Positions 13,540 to 18,586 of a stretch of 18,586 nt of DNA are shown piece after piece. A model generated the notes under the pieces. That model was not told where the DNA came from. It ran no database searches and worked only from the letters and a program-made list of their open reading frames with translations. This DNA is from Firmicutes bacterium UBA1535 (GTDB lineage: Bacteria > Bacillota > Clostridia > Tissierellales > Sedimentibacteraceae): NCBI GenBank assembly GCA_002323775.1, contig DCPV01000043.1, positions 1-18,586 of the forward strand, read 5' to 3'. The first letter of the stretch is position 1. Each line of letters starts with the position of its first letter. Made by a program: the position numbers and the translations under genes.

Positions 13540-15342
13540 ATGCTTTTGAACATAACTGAGGAGAAAAAGCAACAAATAATTGAATCAAATGATATTGTAG
13601 ATGTTATAGAAGAGTTTTTACCATTAAAGAAAAATGGGACAAATTATAAGACGAATTGCCCTTTTCATAATGAAAAAACACCTTCTTTTGTTGTGTCAAG
13701 AGATAAACAAATATATCGCTGTTTTGGCTGTGGTAAAAGCGGAAATGCTATAACATTTTTAATGGAATATAAGAATTTGACCTTTATTGAATCTGTAGAA
13801 TATTTGGCAAGGAGAGTTAATATTAGCTTAGATTATATTGAAACTAACAAACAAACTATAGAGAAAAACAACTTACTTAAAAAATTATATGAGATAAATA
13901 TAGAGGCGGCAAGACTTTTTTATAAAGGCTTATCCGCTAATGAAACAGCTCTTAGATATCTTCAAAAAAGAAATATTGACAAAAATATAATAAAAAAATT
14001 TGGAATTGGTTATACTGTAAATCAATGGGATAATTTATTAACATATTTAAAGAGTAAAGGCTATAAAGAAGAAGAAATCGCAAAGACTGGCCTAATAATA
14101 AAAAGAGAAAAGAAAGATGGATATTATGACAGATTTAGGAACAGAATTATGTTTCCGATATTTGACATAAAGAAAAACATCATAGGCTTTGGCGGACGAG
14201 TTCTGGATGATTCTTTGCCGAAATACTTAAATTCACCAGATAGCTTAGTTTTTAATAAGGGTTATAATTTATATGGATTAAATATCGCAAAGGAAAATGT
14301 AAAGGATAAAAGCTTTTACTTAGTTGAGGGCTATATGGATGTTATTAAAATGCACTCACATGGCTTTGATACAGCAGTTGCAGCACTTGGAACTTCCTTG
14401 ACAGATAATCAAATAAAGCTATTAAAAAGATATTCAAATAAGTTTTATATTTGCTTTGACTCTGATCAGGCAGGCTTAAAGGCCTCGCTTAGAGCCTTGA
14501 ATATGTTTAAAAGCAACAGTTTGGATGCCAAGGTTATAATTATAAAGGATGCAAAAGATCCAGATGAATTTTTAAATAAATTTGGAAAGATGAAATTTGA
14601 AATGCTTTCTGAGGAAGCACTTGATTACTACGGCTTTCTTGAGTTTTATTATAAGGAGGAATTTGATTTATCAAATAAGGTGAGTTATATTAATAAATTT
14701 TTTGATAACTTATCAAATATTAAAAGTGATATAGAAAAAGAGCTTATAATCGAAAAATTGTCTTTTAAGGTTGGAGTGTCTAAAGAATCATTAATAAATG
14801 AATTTAGAAGAAAATATGAGAAAAAAAGTACAAATACTTCGGTAATAAGCAAAAAACCTATTAAAACCTTTAATATTGAGAAGCCCAAAATACGTGTTTC
14901 GCACGAGGAGGAGTTGCTAAAGCTTATCTTAAAAGAGAATAAACTGGCACTTTTATTAAATCAGATTGTTTGTGATGATGATTTTAGGGAATATATTTAT
15001 ATAGAATTCTTTGAAATTCTTTATCAATTGGTACTTAATAGTGGACAAATAACAAAAGAAAATCTGTACAGACTTATCCATGAACATAATGTGCTTAGAC
15101 CTGAAAAAATTGAATTTATAATGGATAATATATTTACAGATATGGACTTAGATGAAAATAGTATAAAAATAGTGTTTCATGACTGCTTTAAGCTTTTTAA
15201 AATTAAGTATTTAGAACAGCTTAGAGCAGCTAAGAATAAAGAGATGTCTAAAATTAATGACGAAGAAATGCAAAGGGAAATTATGAACGAAAGTATAAGA
15301 TTAGCTAAAAAGATAAAGTCATTAAAAGAGGAGGTTAATTAA
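13540..15342 (+). CDS. dnaG: DNA primase DnaG
   Basis: A 600-residue bacterial primase that makes RNA primers at the replication fork. The N-terminal CHC2 zinc domain has C40, H43, C61 and C64 (CPFHNEKTPSF, then CFGCGKSG). The RNA polymerase domain includes FRNRIMFPIFD and GFGGRVL. The TOPRIM domain has catalytic E263 (VEGYMDVI) and D307/D309 (DSDQAG). The C-terminal third (about 430-600) is the helicase-binding region, poorly conserved as usual. Length is typical. SD AAAGGGG (13524-13530) precedes ATG 13540. It has its own near-consensus promoter, and rpoD starts 3 bases after its stop, the classic macromolecular-synthesis operon core. Confidence 0.97.
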   Translation: MLLNITEEKKQQIIESNDIVDVIEEFLPLKKNGTNYKTNCPFHNEKTPSFVVSRDKQIYRCFGCGKSGNAITFLMEYKNLTFIESVEYLARRVNISLDYIETNKQTIEKNNLLKKLYEINIEAARLFYKGLSANETALRYLQKRNIDKNIIKKFGIGYTVNQWDNLLTYLKSKGYKEEEIAKTGLIIKREKKDGYYDRFRNRIMFPIFDIKKNIIGFGGRVLDDSLPKYLNSPDSLVFNKGYNLYGLNIAKENVKDKSFYLVEGYMDVIKMHSHGFDTAVAALGTSLTDNQIKLLKRYSNKFYICFDSDQAGLKASLRALNMFKSNSLDAKVIIIKDAKDPDEFLNKFGKMKFEMLSEEALDYYGFLEFYYKEEFDLSNKVSYINKFFDNLSNIKSDIEKELIIEKLSFKVGVSKESLINEFRRKYEKKSTNTSVISKKPIKTFNIEKPKIRVSHEEELLKLILKENKLALLLNQIVCDDDFREYIYIEFFEILYQLVLNSGQITKENLYRLIHEHNVLRPEKIEFIMDNIFTDMDLDENSIKIVFHDCFKLFKIKYLEQLRAAKNKEMSKINDEEMQREIMNESIRLAKKIKSLKEEVN

Positions 15343-15344
15343 CC
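15333..15344. repeat. 12-bp palindrome between SD and start of rpoD
   Basis: GGTTAATTAACC contains the dnaG stop codon (TAA 15340-15342) and two bases of the rpoD SD AGAGGAGG (15327-15334). It may fold as a 4-bp hairpin that shortens the SD-start distance; significance is uncertain. Confidence 0.4.
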
Positions 15345-15345
15345 T

Positions 15346-16524
15346 GTGAAAGAGAATGATGTAATTAACGAGTCATCAATGAGTATGGATGAAAAAAAGC
15401 AATTAGAAAATGCAGCAAAAATTGAAACCGTCAAGACCAGCTTGATTGAGAAAGGAAAAAAGAATGGTTTTATTTCCTATAAGGAAATAGTAAAGTCCTT
15501 TGAGAAGATGGAAATCAACCCTGAGTTTATTGATGATTTTTACAAGGTAATAGAAGAAAATGATATTGAAATTCTAGGTCTTCAAGATGATATGCTTGAA
15601 AAATTTGAAGACGAATTGGATGTAGATATTGATTTAAAAGACGACCCTGACTTTTTGATTGCTCAAAGTGATGATGATATCCTAAAGGGTATCAATATTG
15701 ACGATCCTGTAAGAATGTATTTGAAGGAAATTGGTAAGGTTCCTTTATTGTCAAGTACAGAAGAAATTAAACTTGCAAAAAGAATGGAAACTGGGGATGA
15801 GGATGCTAAAAAAAGATTGGCAGAAGCAAACCTTAGGCTTGTAGTTAGTATCGCAAAAAGATATGTTGGGAGAGGAATGCAATTCTTAGACCTTATCCAA
15901 GAGGGTAATTTAGGTTTAATTAAGGCAGTTGAAAAATTCGACTATATTAAGGGATATAAGTTTAGTACCTATGCTACATGGTGGATTAGACAGGCTATAA
16001 CAAGAGCTATAGCAGACCAAGCGAGAACTATAAGAATTCCAGTTCATATGGTAGAGACTATAAATAAATTAATAAGAGTTAAAAGACAGCTTTTGCAAGA
16101 GCTAGGAAGGGATGCAACTCCAGATGAAATAGCGGTAGAGATGGAAATGGAGCCTGAAAAAATTAGAGATATACTTAAAATTGCTCAAGAGCCTGTTTCT
16201 TTAGAAACTCCTATAGGAGAAGAAGAAGACAGCCATTTAGGTGATTTCATACAAGACGAGATAGTGCAAGCACCACAGGACGCAGCAACATTTGCTCTTT
16301 TAAAGGACCAGCTATCAGTAGTTCTTCATACTCTTACTGACAGAGAGCAAAAAGTTCTGAGACTTAGATTTGGACTAGATGATGGCAGAGCAAGAACCTT
16401 GGAAGAAGTTGGAAAAGAGTTTGATGTAACTCGTGAAAGAATTAGACAGATAGAGGCAAAAGCTCTAAGAAAACTAAGACACCCAAGCAGAAGTAAAAAA
16501 TTGAAAGATTATTTAGAGTTATAA
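15346..16524 (+). CDS. rpoD: RNA polymerase primary sigma factor SigA (RpoD)
   Basis: A 392-residue group 1 sigma factor. Region 1.1 is acidic and partial-looking (1-100). Region 1.2 contains [17 protein letters not shown] (119-135). Regions 2.1-2.4 span about 160-232: [20 protein letters not shown], then the -10-recognition [20 protein letters not shown] (204-223). Region 3 is at about 233-315. Region 4 has [15 protein letters not shown] and the -35-recognition [20 protein letters not shown] (361-380). Length is typical of clostridial SigA. The GTG start (15346) follows AGAGGAGG (15327-15334) by 11 bases; the next in-frame ATGs lie at residues 12 and 14 without an SD. It is co-transcribed with dnaG and followed by a terminator. 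Confidence 0.97.
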   Translation: MKENDVINESSMSMDEKKQLENAAKIETVKTSLIEKGKKNGFISYKEIVKSFEKMEINPEFIDDFYKVIEENDIEILGLQDDMLEKFEDELDVDIDLKDDPDFLIAQSDDDILKGINIDDPVRMYLKEIGKVPLLSSTEEIKLAKRMETGDEDAKKRLAEANLRLVVSIAKRYVGRGMQFLDLIQEGNLGLIKAVEKFDYIKGYKFSTYATWWIRQAITRAIADQARTIRIPVHMVETINKLIRVKRQLLQELGRDATPDEIAVEMEMEPEKIRDILKIAQEPVSLETPIGEEEDSHLGDFIQDEIVQAPQDAATFALLKDQLSVVLHTLTDREQKVLRLRFGLDDGRARTLEEVGKEFDVTRERIRQIEAKALRKLRHPSRSKKLKDYLEL

Positions 16525-16529
16525 AATAA

Positions 16530-16555
16530 AGGCGAACTACGTTCGCCTATTTTTA
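16530..16555 (+). terminator. Rho-independent terminator of dnaG-rpoD
   Basis: AGGCGAAC (16530-16537) / GTTCGCCT (16541-16548) with a TAC loop, followed by ATTTTTA. It begins 5 bases after the rpoD stop. This is the first of four hairpins in this gap. Confidence 0.9.
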
Positions 16556-16636
16556 TCAAATGGGAAAGCTAGCTTTCCTGTTTGATAAATGAAGAATCAT
16601 TCCGATTCTTCAATAGAGTGAAACAAGTTTCACTCT
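16553..16636. repeat. Three further tandem hairpins before trmK
   Basis: Hairpin two: TTATCAAA (16553-16560) and TTTGATAA (16581-16588) flank the perfect 16-base palindrome GGAAAGCTAGCTTTCC (16563-16578). Hairpin three: TGAAGAATC (16590-16598) / GATTCTTCA (16604-16612), loop ATTCC. Hairpin four: AGAGTGAAAC (16615-16624) / GTTTCACTCT (16627-16636). They fill the gap almost without spacers. An in-frame extension of trmK reads through part of it, but the family and SD place the gene start later. Confidence 0.8.
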
Positions 16637-16656
16637 TTATACAGAATGGAGTATAT

Positions 16657-17349
16657 ATGAACAGATTAGAGGCAATAGCTTCACTTATAGATAAATGCGA
16701 GACCTTGGCTGATATAGGTACTGACCATGGATATATTGCAGAAATGGCACTTAAAGATAATTTATGCAAGAAAGTGATAGCAACAGATATTAACAAAGGA
16801 CCTTTAAAAAGTGCTGTAAATCATCTAACAAAAATAGGATTTAGTAATCTAGTAGATTTTAGACTAGGCTCAGGTTTAACTGTGATAAATGAAAATGAGG
16901 TAGATTGTGCAGTAATTGCAGGTATGGGCGGAGAGCTTATAGCAAAAATATTAGAGGATTCAAAAAATATATCAAAAAGCATAAATTCATTTGTACTACA
17001 AGCGATGACAAACGTAGATGTTCTAAGAAGATACTTATATGATAACGGATATACAATATCGGAAGAAATAATAGTAAAGGAATTACACCATTATTATTTT
17101 ATAATAAAGGCAGTTAATAAAGCTTCAGTCTGTGAAGATGATATATATTATGAAATAAGTAAATACTTGTTAGATAAAAAAGATAATTTGCTTTTAGAAT
17201 TTATTAAAAAAACCATAGAAGTAAATAATAAAATTTTAATAAACTTAAATAATTCAACAAAGCAAAATAATCCATTAAAAATAAATGAGTTGAAAAATAA
17301 GAATTTAAAATTAAATAAGTTAATATTAGAATATAATGTTAATATTTGA
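16657..17349 (+). CDS. trmK: tRNA (adenine(22)-N1)-methyltransferase TrmK
   Basis: A 230-residue Rossmann-fold SAM-dependent methyltransferase that makes m1A22 in tRNA (Bacillus YqfN). Motif I DIGTDHGY (19-26), an acidic strand end IATDINKGP (41-49) and the signature VIAGMGGELIAKIL (86-99) are intact. The C-terminal part (about 150-230) is a helical coiled coil, highly N/K-rich here. I start at ATG 16657 with GGAG (16648-16651) 5 bases upstream. The longer frame from 16582 translates through the hairpin array and adds 25 residues unlike the family. A trmK gene after rpoD is the usual arrangement; the Nif3-family gene that often follows is absent and rnpB comes instead. Confidence 0.92.
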   Translation: MNRLEAIASLIDKCETLADIGTDHGYIAEMALKDNLCKKVIATDINKGPLKSAVNHLTKIGFSNLVDFRLGSGLTVINENEVDCAVIAGMGGELIAKILEDSKNISKSINSFVLQAMTNVDVLRRYLYDNGYTISEEIIVKELHHYYFIIKAVNKASVCEDDIYYEISKYLLDKKDNLLLEFIKKTIEVNNKILINLNNSTKQNNPLKINELKNKNLKLNKLILEYNVNI

Positions 17350-17372
17350 TTAAAAATCTAATAAAATTTAAT

Positions 17373-17401
17373 TTGACAATACCGATTTTATATTGTAAAA
17401 T
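17373..17401 (+). promoter_or_regulatory. Sigma-A promoter of rnpB
   Basis: TTGACA (17373-17378), 17-bp spacer, TAAAAT (17396-17401). The predicted start, 17408-17409, coincides with the 5' strand of the RNase P RNA P1 helix. Confidence 0.85.
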
Positions 17402-17408
17402 ACATATT

Positions 17409-17745
17409 AGAGTAAATCATACAATCGCAGGTCAAGAAATTGACGTGAGGAAAGTCTGGGCTCCATAGGGCGAGGGTGCTAGCTAACGGCTAGTGAGGGT
17501 GACCTTAAGGAAAGTGCAACAGAAACAAACCGCCTGAAAAGGTAAGGATGAAAAGGTGAGGTAAGAGCTCACCAGCAATTAGGCGACTAATTGGCTGTGT
17601 AAACCCCATCCGGAGCAAGACCAAGAGAGGATTTTGGAGTGGCTGCCCGTCACAATCCAGTAGGTAGGTCGCTAAAGCTTATTGGTGACAATAAGCGTAG
17701 ATAGATGATTGTTTAATACAGAACCCGGCTTATGAACTTACTCTA
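17409..17745 (+). ncRNA. rnpB: RNase P RNA (rnpB), type A
   Basis: The catalytic RNA subunit of RNase P, which removes the 5' leader of pre-tRNAs. P1 is AGAGTAA (17409-17415) with TTACTCT (17738-17744). P3 is GTCAA-GAAA-TTGAC (17431-17444). CR I GAGGAAAGTC is at 17447-17456 and CR V ACAGAACCCGGCTTA at 17718-17732; these form P4. CTCCATAGGGCGAGGGTGC (17461-17479), GTGCAACAGAAACAAACCGCC-like residues (17513-17533) and CCCCATCCGGAGCAAGACC (17604-17622) match the ancestral type A form (as in E. coli and Clostridia) rather than the Bacillus type B. The strand is + with its own promoter. Exact ends are estimated from P1. Confidence 0.95.
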
Positions 17746-17776
17746 TTTTTTTGAAATAAAAATGAATATATAATAT

Positions 17777-17821
17777 AAAAAAATAAAAATTTTGCTTTTA
17801 TAGCAAAATTTTTATTTTTTT
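17777..17821. terminator. Long A+T hairpin terminator after rnpB
   Basis: AAAAAAATAAAAATTTTGC (17777-17795) is perfectly inverted at 17803-17821 (19 bp, 7-base loop TTTTATA), ending in a run of Ts. An A-run on the left makes it potentially bidirectional. It probably stops read-through from rnpB into the hydrolase gene. Confidence 0.75.
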
Positions 17822-17906
17822 AAAACTTTTTATCGTATTAATTTGTCTAATAAGTGCTAGCAAAAAAATAAGCGATAATTTGCTTATAAATATGAGGAGA
17901 CAGATT

Positions 17907-18586
17907 ATGAGTACAAAATTAAACACGAAATTTTTAGAGCTTGAAACTAATATAAAATATAAAAAATCAAGAAAATCTGTAAAAATTATTATTTCAATAG
18001 TAATTTTAATTATATTTTCAGTTGTTATTGTAAAGTATATTAATGAAAAATCAGATAAGGATGATGTCAGTGTAAATTCAGAAAAACCGGGTAATATTGA
18101 TGTTTCAGACAATGAAAATTTAGAGAACAGTAACACTGATATTAAAATTATAGAAAAGAACGATGATAAAGAATCAAATGAATATAATCCTATAGTGCCA
18201 GAGAGTGAAATTGTTTTAGATGATTTTTTCAATGATGCGGTTTTCATCGGTGATTCAAGAACAGAAGGATTTATTATATCCAACAGCTTGTCAAATGCAA
18301 AGTCATTAACTGTTAAAGGCTTAATGGTTGACACAGCATTTACAAGACCGGCTATAAATATGAATGGTGAAAAATTAACTGTTACAAAAGCATTATCAAA
18401 GATAAAATTTAAAAAAGTCTATATAATGTTGGGTGTTAATGAGTTAGGTTGGGCGTATGAAGAAGTTTTTATCAAAAAATATGCTGAATTGATAGATTAT
18501 GTTAAGGACTTAAATAGTGAAGCTCAAATATATATTCAGTCGATTATCCCAGTTAGTTATGAAAAATCATCCTCAGATAAAATTTA
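17907..18586 (+). CDS. Membrane-anchored SGNH/GDSL hydrolase, 3' end beyond the window
   Basis: An open frame of 226 codons that runs off the window. ATG 17907 follows GAGGAGA (17894-17900) by 6 bases. A short basic cytoplasmic N-terminus (1-25) is followed by one transmembrane helix (about 25-43, VKIIISIVILIIFSVVIVKY). A polar, acidic linker (45-105) leads into an SGNH fold: block I FIGDSRTEGF (S in GDS as nucleophile), then YIMLGVNELGW, which corresponds to block III with the usual GxND asparagine (GVNE here). The catalytic Asp/His block V lies past the end. Such proteins are extracytoplasmic esterases or acyl-transfer enzymes acting on envelope polymers; the substrate cannot be told. The internal reverse frame 17798-18334 is a shadow. 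Confidence 0.8.
   Translation, partial: MSTKLNTKFLELETNIKYKKSRKSVKIIISIVILIIFSVVIVKYINEKSDKDDVSVNSEKPGNIDVSDNENLENSNTDIKIIEKNDDKESNEYNPIVPESEIVLDDFFNDAVFIGDSRTEGFIISNSLSNAKSLTVKGLMVDTAFTRPAINMNGEKLTVTKALSKIKFKKVYIMLGVNELGWAYEEVFIKKYAELIDYVKDLNSEAQIYIQSIIPVSYEKSSSDKI

Noticed and set aside
16582..16656. TrmK starting at ATG 16582
   Set aside because: It would translate hairpins three and four, has no SD, and adds residues unlike the family. ATG 16657 has GGAG upstream.
17798..18334. 178-codon reverse frame
   Set aside because: It lies opposite the SGNH hydrolase and the hairpin terminator, and its composition is that of a shadow frame.
1..18586. CRISPR arrays, tRNA genes, insertion-sequence transposases, toxin-antitoxin or defence genes
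   Set aside because: No regularly spaced direct repeats, tRNA cloverleaf with T-loop GTTCRA, transposase, nuclease or toxin motifs were seen in either strand.

Overview
This window is A+T-rich bacterial chromosome from a low-GC Firmicute of the Clostridia. The evidence is the classic hit-rpsU-yqeY-yqfC-yqfD-phoH-ybeY-cdd-era-recO-glyQS-ccpN-ppsR-dgt-dnaG-rpoD-trmK gene order, a type A RNase P RNA (the clostridial rather than the Bacillus form), AAGGAGG-like ribosome binding sites, and the sporulation proteins YqfC and YqfD, which imply a spore former or a recent descendant of one. Every protein gene lies on the + strand. I cannot name the species; a Peptostreptococcaceae- or Tissierellia-like relative would fit.

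Layout. Positions 1-180 hold a long imperfect palindrome with 13-bp terminal inverted repeats, a MITE/REP-like element. A HIT hydrolase follows, then a clear sigma-A promoter driving rpsU-yqeY, closed by a terminator and a second hairpin. yqfC-yqfD-phoH-ybeY form a tight block. A DUF3048 (YerB-type) lipoprotein and cdd come next. The HD-domain phosphodiesterase gene (pgpH) and dgkA, which usually sit in this stretch, are absent. era and recO follow, each with an unusual translation-start region, then a small UBA/DUF4342 protein and a 400-bp structured leader before glyQS.

The middle-right part carries a CcpN-type HTH-CBS regulator whose only workable start codon appears to be ATT, the PEP synthase/PPDK regulatory kinase-phosphorylase gene (ppdK is not next to it), and dgt. 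A consensus promoter then drives dnaG and rpoD. A run of four hairpins separates rpoD from trmK. rnpB has its own consensus promoter, and the window ends inside a membrane-anchored SGNH/GDSL hydrolase.

Functionally this is a housekeeping region: translation (rpsU, yqeY, ybeY, glyQS, era, trmK, rnpB), replication and transcription (dnaG, rpoD), recombination (recO), nucleotide salvage (cdd, dgt) and carbon-flux control (ccpN, ppsR). I see no phage, toxin-antitoxin, CRISPR or defence genes. The points most worth a second look are cis-acting RNA features at gene starts: the ATT start of ccpN, the hairpin that buries the recO ribosome binding site, the SD-less era and glyQS starts, the hairpin array before trmK, and the palindromic element at the left edge.
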